From assembly GCA_041484525.1 (NCBI GenBank), contig JBGPHT010000025.1, positions 1-64,000 of the forward strand: a stretch of DNA of 64,000 nt. Reading direction: 5' to 3'. Below the pieces are notes generated by a model. That model had not been told where the DNA came from. It ran no database searches and worked only from the letters and a program-made list of their open reading frames with translations. Made by a program: the position numbers and the translations under genes. Each line of letters starts with the position of its first letter. Positions within the stretch are counted from its first letter, which is position 1. Positions 44,546-53,212 of this stretch are shown here, piece by piece. Source of the stretch: JBGPHT01 sp041484525. GTDB lineage: Bacteria; Acidobacteriota; Terriglobia; Bryobacterales; Bryobacteraceae.

Positions 44546-45175
44546 TCAGCGAATGCCTGCGAACGAGTACAATCGGCCCGCGGCCTCTTTGTCGCGACGG
44601 AACGAATGGAAGTCATCCGGGTTGCACATCGTGCACAGGTTGGCCGCGTAAATCCGTTCGACGCCGGCCTGCTGCAATTGGTTGCGGTTGGTTTCGGTCA
44701 AATCGATGTGCGCTCGTCCCGGTTCTCCGAACTCGACTGCGACCTCCGGTCCTACTTCATAACAGCACTTCCCGATGCCCGGACCGATGGCAGCGAGCAA
44801 GTCCTCGGGCCGGCTGCCGAAGCGCTCCCGCATGGCCTCAACTGCGCCCGGGGCGATGCGAGCCACTGTTCCGCGCCAGCCTGCGTGCACGGCGGCGACG
44901 GCCCGGTTGCGCGCGTCCACCAGAAGGATCGGCATGCAGTCCGCCGTCTTCACCGCTATCAGCGCGCCGGGTGTGTTCTCGAGGAGCGCGTCGCCCTGGC
45001 CGAGCAGTCCGGTGCGGCCGCCGGCAACGACGCACTCCGCCGAGTGTACTTGCTTGAGGGTCGCCAGATTGCCGCCGGGAATATCCGAAGCGCGCGTTCC
45101 GAAGCCGTGCACCAGCCAGTCGAGCGCATCCAGTTCGGTTACTCGATAAACGCGGCGCGAATCCTGGTAGAACAC
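44546..45175 (-). CDS. YfiH/LACC1-type purine nucleoside phosphorylase (multicopper polyphenol oxidase family)
   Basis: A 209-residue single-domain protein with the family zinc site: LKQVHSAECV, TADCMPILLVD and HAGWRGTVARI supply the H-C-H ligands. C-terminal marks are LLAAIGPGIGKCCYEVG and DLTETNRNQL. Once called laccase-domain, these are now assigned purine nucleoside phosphorylase/adenosine deaminase activity. It begins three bases after nuoB, so the two may share a message. Confidence 0.93.
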   Translation of the reverse strand: MFYQDSRRVYRVTELDALDWLVHGFGTRASDIPGGNLATLKQVHSAECVVAGGRTGLLGQGDALLENTPGALIAVKTADCMPILLVDARNRAVAAVHAGWRGTVARIAPGAVEAMRERFGSRPEDLLAAIGPGIGKCCYEVGPEVAVEFGEPGRAHIDLTETNRNQLQQAGVERIYAANLCTMCNPDDFHSFRRDKEAAGRLYSFAGIR

Positions 45176-45177
45176 GC

Positions 45178-45744
45178 TTAGACCGGGTTCGAAACCTGGC
45201 CGATGCGAATCTGCTTCTTGAAATCTTCCAGCATGGATTCGTCGAGGCGCACTTCGGTGGGCCGCTTCACCAGCGTGGTCATCTGGTCGATCTTGTCCTG
45301 CAGCTTGAGCAGCGCGTAAAAAAGATTTTCCGGCCGCGGCGGGCAGCCGGTCACGTAGACGTCCACGGGCACGATCTTATCCACGCCCTGCAGTACGGCG
45401 TAAGTGTTGAACGGCCCACCCACGCTCGAGCAGGCGCCCATCGAGATGCACCATTTGGGATCGGGCATCTGGTCCCAGATGCGCTTCAGCACGGGCCCCA
45501 TCTTCAGCGTGACTGTCCCGGCCACGATCATGAGATCGGACTGGCGCGGGCTGGGACGGAAAACCTCGGCGCCGAAACGCGCAATATCGAAGCGCGACGT
45601 GCTGGCCGCGATCATCTCAATGGCGCAGCAGGCCAAGCCGAATGTGAGCGGCCAAATGGCCGATTTACGCGCCCAGTTGAACACGTAATCCACCGAAGTG
45701 GTGACGATGTTCTCTTCGAACTGGTTCTGTATAAAGGATGACAC
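45178..45744 (-). CDS. nuoB: NADH-quinone oxidoreductase subunit B
   Basis: A 188-residue complex I subunit holding cluster N2. The cysteines are in LTFGLACCAIEM (vicinal pair), WCISMGACSSVGG and VTGCPPRPENL. GTG 45744 has AGGAGAG five bases upstream; a longer in-frame start was rejected. No nuoA, nuoC or nuoD is adjacent, so this is either a split complex I locus or a second isolated copy. A methyltransferase gene lies 25 bases upstream on the same strand. Confidence 0.95.
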   Translation of the reverse strand: MSSFIQNQFEENIVTTSVDYVFNWARKSAIWPLTFGLACCAIEMIAASTSRFDIARFGAEVFRPSPRQSDLMIVAGTVTLKMGPVLKRIWDQMPDPKWCISMGACSSVGGPFNTYAVLQGVDKIVPVDVYVTGCPPRPENLFYALLKLQDKIDQMTTLVKRPTEVRLDESMLEDFKKQIRIGQVSNPV

Positions 45745-45769
45745 CCAGTCTCTCCTAATTCGGATTGTA

Positions 45770-46519
45770 TCACCGCGGACATTTACTGTTGGCCCGCACG
45801 CGCAACCGCCGATAGTCCGCGTACCACACACCGTCGCGCAACAGCCGGGGCGCCGCAAAACGCTCCACCGCCGCCAGGAATCCGTCTCGCTGCTCCACCG
45901 GCACCGCCTCCGTCAATGCCGTGCCGAACATGTCGAGCCACGTGCGCAATCCCTGAACGCCTTCGAGTTTCGTGGGACGGTCGAACAGCACCGCGTATCC
46001 CACCTCGAGGCCACACTCTTCAAGAAGCGACGCGTACTCGCCCACGCTCGGGAAATACCACGGATGTTCGTGAGGCGCGTTCGCCGAGTGCCAGACCGCG
46101 TCCAGAATCGCCTGCACATTCCCTTTGCCGCCGAACTCCGCCACAAATCGCCCGCCGGGCTTGAGGGCGCGCGCGATCGATGCGGCGGCTGCCCCGGCGT
46201 CCTTCACCCAGTGCAGTGCGGCGTTCGAGAATACGGCGTCGAACCCGGCCTCGTACGGCAACGCACGGACATCCTGCACTTCGAAACGGATGGCGGGGAA
46301 ATTGGCGAGCGCCTGCTCGATCATGGCGGGCGAGCGATCCACACCCACCACGTCCGCGCCCGAGTTGGCGGTCTCGGCCGTGATCTGCCCCGTACCGCAG
46401 CCCACATCGAGAATGCGTTCGCCGGCGACGGGCGCCAGCAGTTCGATCAGGTCGCGGCCATACTGCCACACGAAAGCATGGCGGTCCTGATAGAGCGAGG
46501 GATTCCAATCGGTGCTCAT
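45770..46519 (-). CDS. SAM-dependent methyltransferase (trans-aconitate methyltransferase-like)
   Basis: A 249-residue class I methyltransferase: WNPSLYQDRHAFVWQYGRDLIELL opening, SAM motif ILDVGCGTGQITAE, VGVDRSPAMIEQA, and FDAVFSNAALHWVKD. The opening and spacing resemble Tam. ATG 46519 overlaps the stop of the GT-C gene by four bases, making it the last gene of a GT2-methyltransferase-GT-C-methyltransferase run. The acceptor is unknown. Confidence 0.9.
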   Translation of the reverse strand: MSTDWNPSLYQDRHAFVWQYGRDLIELLAPVAGERILDVGCGTGQITAETANSGADVVGVDRSPAMIEQALANFPAIRFEVQDVRALPYEAGFDAVFSNAALHWVKDAGAAAASIARALKPGGRFVAEFGGKGNVQAILDAVWHSANAPHEHPWYFPSVGEYASLLEECGLEVGYAVLFDRPTKLEGVQGLRTWLDMFGTALTEAVPVEQRDGFLAAVERFAAPRLLRDGVWYADYRRLRVRANSKCPR

Positions 46520-48198
46520 TGTGGAATGTTGTATAGCAGAATCGATTTTCCAATCCGGGCCGCGGGCTGATAGCGGTCGAGCCACGCAAAGGCCGGCTCG
46601 CCGCGCCCCTGCTGTTGTTGCACCAGCCAGCCGTAGCTCTTCAACATGGTGAAACTCACGGCCACCCAGCCGGTGACCGGACGATACGGTTGCAGGCTAT
46701 CCCAGTTGGGAAGTCCTAGACGCCGGTCGTCGCCGGTGTAGAGACAGGCCATGTGGAGATACGGCACCTGGCGGCGGCGCAGCTCTTGAGCGAGACGGTT
46801 CATGTCCTGGCCCCAGTCGAGGTCGGAGTCCACCAGGAACCGCTCCGGACGGTGGAAGGCGATCTCGTTGAAATACGCCAGGTAGTCGGGATGAGCTGCC
46901 GAAGAGGAGATGACGGCCCAGAGCATCAGCGCCGCGGCCGCTCCGGGCCACAGCCGGCCGGGGCGTTCGAGCAGGTACACCGCGCCGACTCCCGCTATGA
47001 TCGCCAGCATGGGAAACAGCGGCAGCACGTAGCGCACGCCGATGTTGAGGCCCGCCGGCACGCAGATCAGCAGGATCGTCAAGGCGCTTATCACCGGCGC
47101 CCACATCTCCCAGCGCCGCGCGCGAATCACAAACACCAGACCGGCGGCCGCCAGCAGCAGAATTCCGAGCGGGACTTTCACCGCCAGCGCCACGGGGAAG
47201 AAATACCACCAGCCGTGGAGGCTGTTGCGGCCCAGGAGATACGCCACGTGACCACCCTCGACATGCATATGCACTTGCCACAGGCCGTCGAGAATTTTGG
47301 GAGCTGGCACCGGCAGCCTTTCAAGCGCGTGCAGCCACGCGGTCGGAACACGATGCATGATTCCGCTCTCGCCGGCGGCATCCTCGGCGATGTGCTCGCT
47401 CACCCGGCCCCAGGCGAAACCGTATGCAGCCCACACCAACAGAAAGAACGCTAGCGCCGCCATGGCAAGCGGTTTCGCAACAGGCTTCGCAAGCGGCCCC
47501 GCTTTCCAGCGCATAAGAAGGATGGCCGCGAAGCACAGCGGCAGAAAGACTACCGCCGAGAATTTTGCAAGAAACGCCACTGCGCAGGCGGCGCCCAGCA
47601 GGATGCTGCGACGGGCGTCGGGTCCCTCGACCCACAGCGTAAATACGTAGACGGCCGTCGAGACACCGGCGCACACCGCCATGTCCGACGTCGCCACCCC
47701 GGCGTGCGCCAGCACCGGCGGCAAATTGACGAACAGGAATACCGGCGCCAGCGCTTTCCAATCGCCCAGCAGGCGGCGGCTCCACAGCCACACTGTGGTG
47801 CATGCCAGAACGAAGAACGGCAGAATTCCGATGCGCGCCAGCGTGAGCGTCATGCCGTAGCGCGCGCCGCTGGCCAGCACTGCATTGCCTTCCTGCCATC
47901 GGTCGGGCAGCTTCTGCGATCGCGCCCCGTAGAGGTACGGCCCGATCGCCATCGCCACGCGCGCCAGCGGCGGATGGAACGGACCGTAGTCGTAGCGCCC
48001 CAGATCCAGGTATTGCATGCCGCATGCGAGATTCGGCGCTTCGTCAGAAGTCTGCGCCACGGCGCGGTACGTAGCCACGATCCGTACCACTCCGAGCAGC
48101 ACCAGCATCAGGAACAGCACCACCGGCAGACGCCCGCGGCTGGGCTCGACGGCCTCGGGCTTCAGCGGTTCGACAGATGGCAGCAGGCGATGATCCAC
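46516..48198 (-). CDS. ArnT/PMT-type membrane glycosyltransferase (GT-C)
   Basis: A roughly 560-residue polytopic protein with a dozen hydrophobic helices. The first exposed loop has TSDEAPNLACGMQYLDLG and YDYGPFHPPLARVAMAIGP, the acidic and HPP features of lipid-linked sugar transferases of the GT39/83 type. The start is uncertain: GTG 48198 has GGAAG upstream and overlaps the previous gene by 37 bases; GTG 48123 is the alternative. A soluble C-terminal domain ends KSILLYNIPQ. Coupled genes on both sides suggest a glycan or glycolipid pathway. Confidence 0.82.
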   Translation of the reverse strand: MDHRLLPSVEPLKPEAVEPSRGRLPVVLFLMLVLLGVVRIVATYRAVAQTSDEAPNLACGMQYLDLGRYDYGPFHPPLARVAMAIGPYLYGARSQKLPDRWQEGNAVLASGARYGMTLTLARIGILPFFVLACTTVWLWSRRLLGDWKALAPVFLFVNLPPVLAHAGVATSDMAVCAGVSTAVYVFTLWVEGPDARRSILLGAACAVAFLAKFSAVVFLPLCFAAILLMRWKAGPLAKPVAKPLAMAALAFFLLVWAAYGFAWGRVSEHIAEDAAGESGIMHRVPTAWLHALERLPVPAPKILDGLWQVHMHVEGGHVAYLLGRNSLHGWWYFFPVALAVKVPLGILLLAAAGLVFVIRARRWEMWAPVISALTILLICVPAGLNIGVRYVLPLFPMLAIIAGVGAVYLLERPGRLWPGAAAALMLWAVISSSAAHPDYLAYFNEIAFHRPERFLVDSDLDWGQDMNRLAQELRRRQVPYLHMACLYTGDDRRLGLPNWDSLQPYRPVTGWVAVSFTMLKSYGWLVQQQQGRGEPAFAWLDRYQPAARIGKSILLYNIPQ

Positions 48199-48758
48199 GG
48201 GAAGGCTTCCACCAGTTCCACTCGGCCCGGCGCGGGCGAAAGAAAGGAACCGAAGGTCCGGAAATTCCAGTGTTGCACGTGTTCGGGATGATCGCCGAGA
48301 CGGCTCAGGTGCTTGCCGCGCATCACGTTGCCGATGCGGAAATACGGTTCGTAGGGAACCGACAGAATCACCGCCTTGCGCGCCACGCGCGCCAGTTCGC
48401 GGACGGCGGGCAGCGGCTGGTCGAGATGCTCGAGCACTTCCAGACAGAGGACCGCGTCGAAGCTGCCGGAGGCAAACGGAAGCGCCAGCACGGAGCCGCA
48501 AACAAAGCGTCCACCGCCTGCCGTGGTACGCGCATCGGCCAGCGACTCCGGCCGCAGGTCCAGGCTGACCGCTGGAACACCCGCAGGCAAGACGCCACGC
48601 CGCAACAGTTCGCTCTCGCCGCAGCCGGCGTCGAGCAGCGATTGCGGCGCGACCGCCTCCACCATCGTGCGAATGCGGTCGAAGAACCGGCGGATCACAA
48701 AACTTACGACAGGATTCGGGTCGCGATACTTCTCCTGCCTGACCGCGGTCTGGGGCAT
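48162..48758 (-). CDS. SAM-dependent methyltransferase
   Basis: A 198-residue class I methyltransferase: SLLDAGCGESELLRRG (SAM loop), SLDLRPESLADAR, FVCGSVLALPFASGSFDAVLCLEVLEHLDQP. The C-terminal VPYEPYFRIGNVMRGKHLSRLGDHPEHVQHW pattern is often seen in methyltransferases beside glycosyltransferases. It lies 10 bases after the GT2 gene and overlaps the GT-C gene. Confidence 0.88.
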   Translation of the reverse strand: MPQTAVRQEKYRDPNPVVSFVIRRFFDRIRTMVEAVAPQSLLDAGCGESELLRRGVLPAGVPAVSLDLRPESLADARTTAGGGRFVCGSVLALPFASGSFDAVLCLEVLEHLDQPLPAVRELARVARKAVILSVPYEPYFRIGNVMRGKHLSRLGDHPEHVQHWNFRTFGSFLSPAPGRVELVEAFPWIIACCHLSNR

Positions 48759-48768
48759 CGGACTGCGG

Positions 48769-49572
48769 TTACTCCTCGCGCCCTCTGGCGGAGCGCAGCC
48801 GCAGCACGTGGCGAAAGTACTGCAGCGGATGCAGTGCGTGTACTTTACTCTTGCCGCGGGAGCGCTTGCGCATGTCGTAACCGCACTCGCGAATCTCGTG
48901 AACGCGTCCGCGCACCACCACTTCCATGAGGCTCTTGTACCCTAGCGGCTGCAGCTTGACTCCCTGGATGGCCTCGCGCCGTACCAGGAAATATCCGCTC
49001 AAGGGATCGGAAAGGCGATCGAAGACTTCGGGGAGAATCATGCGGCCGACCTGCCGCGCGCCCCACGAAGTCGAACGCCGGAACCAGCCCCAATCGCCGA
49101 GGCCGCCGCCATCGCCGTGGCGTGTCGCCACCACAACGTCAGCGCCATTCATACGCTCGATCATGCGCGTGAGCACTTCGGGAGGGTGCTGAAAATCACC
49201 ATTGATGGTTCCGAGAACTGTACCGGATGAAACCTGCCAGCCGCGAATTACGGCTGCCGCCAATCCCGATTCGTTCTGGCGCCGGACCACGCGCAGCTCT
49301 GGAAAGCCGGGCATCAGGGCCGCGGCGGTGTCGCCGGTGCCGTCCGCGCTGTCGTCGTCCACCACGATCAGTTCATAGGCGCCGGGCAATGCGCGGTCCA
49401 GCACGCCGCGCACGGCAGCTATGAATTCCACAATGTTTTCGCCCTCGTTGAGCGTCGGCACAACCAGCGAGAGCGCGGGCTGGTCGGGCGAGCGCGGCCG
49501 CGCGGCAACCACCAGCGGCCCTGTGGGCGAAGGCAGAATACCCGCGTCGATCCGATGTGGCGCCGCACGCAT
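48769..49572 (-). CDS. GT2 family dolichol-phosphate-mannose-synthase-like glycosyltransferase
   Basis: A 267-residue GT-A enzyme. It has LSLVVPTLNEGENIVEFI, the nucleotide-sugar VVDDDSADGTGDTA, the metal-binding loop GTINGDFQHPPEVLTRMIE and DPLSGYFLVRREAI. It most likely makes polyprenyl-phosphate sugar, the donor used by GT-C enzymes such as the one two genes downstream. ATG 49572 is used; the same frame stays open to 50316, but that part is antisense to the ankyrin gene. No membrane helices are present at the C-terminus. Confidence 0.9.
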   Translation of the reverse strand: MRAAPHRIDAGILPSPTGPLVVAARPRSPDQPALSLVVPTLNEGENIVEFIAAVRGVLDRALPGAYELIVVDDDSADGTGDTAAALMPGFPELRVVRRQNESGLAAAVIRGWQVSSGTVLGTINGDFQHPPEVLTRMIERMNGADVVVATRHGDGGGLGDWGWFRRSTSWGARQVGRMILPEVFDRLSDPLSGYFLVRREAIQGVKLQPLGYKSLMEVVVRGRVHEIRECGYDMRKRSRGKSKVHALHPLQYFRHVLRLRSARGREE

Positions 49573-49602
49573 CACTCTACTGTAACCCGCAATTTCCGGA
49601 GT

Positions 49603-49611
49603 TGGTATACT
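49603..49611 (+). promoter_or_regulatory. Extended -10 promoter of the ankyrin/toroid gene
   Basis: TGGTATACT matches the extended -10 pattern TGnTATAAT at five of six hexamer bases. It is 25 bases before the ATG at 49637, with AGGGAG between. No convincing -35 is seen, as expected for an extended -10. Confidence 0.5.
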
Positions 49612-49636
49612 GGCGCGACAAGGGAGAATGCGTACC

Positions 49637-51598
49637 ATGAAGGGATTCGGGATTGGTCTGGCAGCGCTCGTGCTCGTGTTCGCCGCGAGGGGCGAGGATT
49701 CTTCGGACACGTTGATCCAGGCGATCCGGAACAACGACCTGACGTCGCTCAAGACCGCGCTCCGCAAAGGAGCAGACGTCAACACGCGCGATCGGCGCGG
49801 CTCGACCCTCCTGATGCATGCCGCCATCGCGGGTAGCCCCGACGCCCTCAAGCTGCTGATCGATTCCGGCGCCGACGTCAACGCCAAGAATTCGTTCGAT
49901 GAGACCGCGCTGCTTCTTTGCGCCGCCGATCCGCAAAAGGCTCGCATCCTGATCGACAAGGGCGCCGACGTCAACGCCCGCAGCAAAACGGTTGGCCGCA
50001 CGCCCCTGATGATCGCTGCGAACTGTGACGGCTGCTCGGAGACGGTGAAACTGCTCCTCGACAAGGGCGCCGACGCGAAAGCGGTCGACGCGCACAAGAC
50101 GGGCGCGCTCGCGCTGGCGGCGGATGGGAACAACTTGGAGAATGTGCGGCTGCTGCTGGCGAAAGGGGCAGTCGCGAATGTCCAGGACGAGGCCGGCAAC
50201 AGTCCACTGCTCTCGGCAGCCTCGAACTGTAACCACGAGGCGGCGAAGCTTTTCCTGGCGAAGGGCGCCGACGTGAACGCGGCCAACACGTCCAGCGGCG
50301 AAGTGAAATTCGGCAAGATCCAATTGATTCACCTAACGCCCCTGATGTTGGCTGCCACCTTCTGCTCGCCCGAAATTTTGCAGACGCTCCTCGATGCCGG
50401 AGCTAACGTCAAGGAAGAGGATATCCGCGGTATGACGCCGTTGGTGTTTGCCGTTTCCTCCGAACGCCAGGATCCCTCAGTCGTGCGGTTGCTGCTCAAG
50501 GCCGGCGCCGAGGTCAACGCCAAGACCAAGACCGGCGAGACCGCGCTCGATTGGGCGAAGAAGTTCGGCAACCCGGACGTGATCTCAACGCTAGCCGCCG
50601 CCGGCGCGCGCGAAGGTGTGCCATACACAGCTCCCCAGCGGCCGGCGACCCCCGTGCGCACCGTGGCGGAATCCGCGCAGGCCGGCGCCACGCTGGTACA
50701 GAAGGCGGCTACGGAGTTCTTTCAGCAAAGCGGCTGCGTGGGTTGCCATCATCAGAACTTCGCGATCATGGCGGTCTCGGCCGCCCGCTCGAGCGGCGTG
50801 AAAGTGGATGAGGGACCCACCCAGGCCCAGGTGAAGATGATCGAGGGACAGTGGAACGGCCTTTACGCGTTCGTATTGGAGCATGTCGATACCGGCGGCG
50901 CCGTCGATCCCGCGGTCTACAGCTTGCTATCGCTGGGCGCGGCACGCTATCCGGCCAATACCACTACCGACGCGCTCGTCCACTACATCGCCGCCACCCA
51001 GCATCGCGATGGATCGTGGTGGCTCGGCGGCATCGCGCGCGCTCCTCTCGAGGAGGGCCGAATCCTGCGCAGCGCGATTGCCATGCGGGCACTGCAACTC
51101 TACGGCTCGGCGGGGCGCAAGGCGGAAATGGACCAGCGCGTGGCGCGCACGCGCGGTTATCTGCTGGATGCCAGGGCGTTGACAATCGACGACGCCGCCA
51201 TGCAGGTGGCCGGCCTTCACTGGGCCGGCGCGCCGCCCGATAGAGTGCGTTCGCTGGCGCAAACCCTGATCGCCCGGCAGCGTCAGGACGGCGGTTGGGG
51301 ACCGAACCGAAACCTTCCGAGCGATGCCTATGCCACCGGCGAAACGCTCTGGGCGCTCAAGGAAAGCGGCGTCCTGGCCGCCTCCGATCCCGTATACCAG
51401 CGCGGCGTGAAGTACCTTTTGAGCACGCAGTGGAAAGATGGGTCGTGGTACGTTCGCAGCCGTGCGCCCAAGTTCCAGCCCTATTTCCAGAGCGGGTTTC
51501 CGTACGATCACGATCAGTGGATCTCGTCGGCGGCGACCTCCTGGGCCGTGATGGCGCTGGCGCCAGCGGCCGAGACCACTAAGACTGCATCCCGTTAG
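49637..51598 (+). CDS. Secreted ankyrin repeat / CxxCH / alpha-toroid (squalene-cyclase-like) fusion
   Basis: A 653-residue exported protein (signal MKGFGIGLAALVLVFAARG). Residues about 25-335 are some eight ankyrin repeats (LMHAAIAGSPDALKLLIDSGADVNAKN and similar). A linker leads to a c-type haem-like motif CVGCHH (near 372) in FFQQSGCVGCHHQNFAIMAV. The remaining 270 residues are alpha/alpha-barrel repeats of the prenyltransferase/squalene-oxidase kind, with QHRDGSWWL, RQRQDGGWG and TQWKDGSW. The aspartate-rich catalytic DxDD motif of cyclases is not evident, so the toroid may bind rather than cyclise. It lies 11 bases before the DinB gene. The function is unknown. Confidence 0.88.
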   Translation: MKGFGIGLAALVLVFAARGEDSSDTLIQAIRNNDLTSLKTALRKGADVNTRDRRGSTLLMHAAIAGSPDALKLLIDSGADVNAKNSFDETALLLCAADPQKARILIDKGADVNARSKTVGRTPLMIAANCDGCSETVKLLLDKGADAKAVDAHKTGALALAADGNNLENVRLLLAKGAVANVQDEAGNSPLLSAASNCNHEAAKLFLAKGADVNAANTSSGEVKFGKIQLIHLTPLMLAATFCSPEILQTLLDAGANVKEEDIRGMTPLVFAVSSERQDPSVVRLLLKAGAEVNAKTKTGETALDWAKKFGNPDVISTLAAAGAREGVPYTAPQRPATPVRTVAESAQAGATLVQKAATEFFQQSGCVGCHHQNFAIMAVSAARSSGVKVDEGPTQAQVKMIEGQWNGLYAFVLEHVDTGGAVDPAVYSLLSLGAARYPANTTTDALVHYIAATQHRDGSWWLGGIARAPLEEGRILRSAIAMRALQLYGSAGRKAEMDQRVARTRGYLLDARALTIDDAAMQVAGLHWAGAPPDRVRSLAQTLIARQRQDGGWGPNRNLPSDAYATGETLWALKESGVLAASDPVYQRGVKYLLSTQWKDGSWYVRSRAPKFQPYFQSGFPYDHDQWISSAATSWAVMALAPAAETTKTASR

Positions 51599-51609
51599 AC
51601 CGGAGAAAA

Positions 51610-52176
51610 ATGAACATGCGATCGATTGCAATACTGATGATGACGATCTGCGGCGCGGTGTGCGCGCAGACCCCGCAGAAGGCGCCGCCCCCGCCGATGA
51701 CCGTGGCGCGCCTCTACGACAGCCAGTTGCGGACCATCGAGAGCGAGCTGGTTCCGTTGGCCGAAGCCATGCCCGCCGAGAAATATAACTTCGCACCCAC
51801 CCAGGGCGAATTCACCAAGGTGCGCACCTTCGCACTCCAGGTGCGGCACGTGGCGGCGACGCTCTACATGATCGGCGCGGCGTTGCAGAAAGTGAAAAAC
51901 CCGGTGGACCCGGGTCCCAGCGAGAACGGTCCCGACACCCTCAAGACCAAGGAAGACATCGTCAAATTCCTGAAGGACGCGTTCGCCTACACGCACAAGG
52001 GTGTTCAAATGTTGACCGCGGAGAACGAGTTGGAGATGGTGCCCTCCCCATTCGGCTCGGGGAACGCCGCCCGCGGCGGAATCGCGTCCTCCGCTGTCTG
52101 GCACAGCTTCGATCACTACGGCCAGATGGTGGTATACGCGCGCATGAACGGCATCGTGCCGCCGGCCAGCCGCTAG
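51610..52176 (+). CDS. Secreted DinB-family protein
   Basis: A 188-residue four-helix DinB/YfiT-type protein with a signal peptide (MNMRSIAILMMTICGAVCAQ). Putative metal histidines are in LQVRHVAATLYMIG, YTHKGVQML and VWHSFDHYGQMVVYARM, matching the three-His site of the superfamily. Export is unusual for DinB proteins but recurrent in Acidobacteria. GGAG precedes the ATG, and the 11-base gap to the ankyrin/toroid gene suggests one transcript. Confidence 0.85.
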   Translation: MNMRSIAILMMTICGAVCAQTPQKAPPPPMTVARLYDSQLRTIESELVPLAEAMPAEKYNFAPTQGEFTKVRTFALQVRHVAATLYMIGAALQKVKNPVDPGPSENGPDTLKTKEDIVKFLKDAFAYTHKGVQMLTAENELEMVPSPFGSGNAARGGIASSAVWHSFDHYGQMVVYARMNGIVPPASR

Positions 52177-52201
52177 TTTTTGCTGATCCGGGAAGTCGCT
52201 T

Positions 52202-53134
52202 CTACGCCACTTCCCCCACCTTGCGCAGCTCCAACACCAGGTCCCCCTCGTCATCCACAAAGAACGCCGGCGCGAATTTCCTGTCCCACAGGATCTCGTC
52301 GTGCCGGTACGAGTAGCGTGCCAACACGGTCTGGCTGAACGTGTCGTCGAACGCCTTCGTCAGAATCAGGAACTCCGCCTGTAAGTGATCGAGGTCCTCC
52401 GCCGTTTTTCCCCATAGCGGACTCTCGGCGTCGATGGGGTGCACGATGGTCCAGGTCAGCGGCAGAAACGTCACCTTCTCGCGTTCCAGGTTCAGCAAAG
52501 TGTAGCTGCGTTTCGCCCGCCCGTTCTCCATCTCTACGGTCATAATCATGACCCGGCACTCCAGCTCCATCAAGGAATTCCGCCGGCGGTTGACGACGCG
52601 GAACTGCAGGCTCGTCCCCGACTGATACGGCGCGATCAGCAGGTTCTCGCTGAAGCCGAGGCGCGCCGAAGGCCGCGAGACACGCCCAAACAGAAGTCCC
52701 GTCGCGACCGCGAAACCGAGCACACCGACCATCGCCTCGAGTGAGGCGACGATGTTCGCGCCAATCCCTTTTGGCCAGATGCTGCCGTACCCCACCGTGC
52801 TCAGAGTGTGCGCGCTGAAGAAAAACGTGTTGAGGAACCGGCCGGCGGCGGTCGGCGCATCGGTGCCTTGTAACTGGTCGGTGCCGACCGCATAGTAGAT
52901 GCCTGCGAAGATGGTATTGATGACCATGTAGCCCGCAAACAGCACCGCCAGAAACCCGGCCCACCCCATGTTGATCAGGTGCAGGTAGGGATGAAAGTCG
53001 CGCCACGTCTCGCCGCGGCGATGCACGTTGAAACTGCCGTCCTTATTGATGATGCGCCGGAACGGCGCCGTGAACTGCTGCGTCAGGCCGGGATCGAAGC
53101 TGGCTCTCTGCATATTCTCAGATCTTATACTCAT
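52202..53134 (-). CDS. Inward-rectifier-type potassium channel (KirBac family)
   Basis: A 310-residue Kir channel. Slide helix FHPYLHLINMGWAGFLAVLFAGYMVINTIFAGIYY, pore helix and filter TLSTVGYGSIWPKG, inner helix ANIVASLEAMVGVLGFAVATGLLFGRVSRP. The cytoplasmic Kir beta-sandwich follows (LLIAPYQSGTSLQFRVVNRRRNSLMELECRVMIM to VLARYSYRHDEILWDRKF). ATG 53134 or 53113 may start it; neither ribosome site is decisive. Prokaryotic Kir channels are scattered in distribution. No regulator is adjacent. Confidence 0.95.
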   Translation of the reverse strand: MSIRSENMQRASFDPGLTQQFTAPFRRIINKDGSFNVHRRGETWRDFHPYLHLINMGWAGFLAVLFAGYMVINTIFAGIYYAVGTDQLQGTDAPTAAGRFLNTFFFSAHTLSTVGYGSIWPKGIGANIVASLEAMVGVLGFAVATGLLFGRVSRPSARLGFSENLLIAPYQSGTSLQFRVVNRRRNSLMELECRVMIMTVEMENGRAKRSYTLLNLEREKVTFLPLTWTIVHPIDAESPLWGKTAEDLDHLQAEFLILTKAFDDTFSQTVLARYSYRHDEILWDRKFAPAFFVDDEGDLVLELRKVGEVA

Positions 53135-53212
53135 TGCCGGACGGCGCTCGCGCACCGCGACATCAGAGCCAGCGGGATGTATACAGATTGAACTTCGGCG
53201 CGGATTCTGGCG

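Noticed and set aside
49573..50316. 248-codon N-terminal extension of the GT2 enzyme
   Set aside because: Antisense to the ankyrin repeats; the GT2 domain is complete from ATG 49572.
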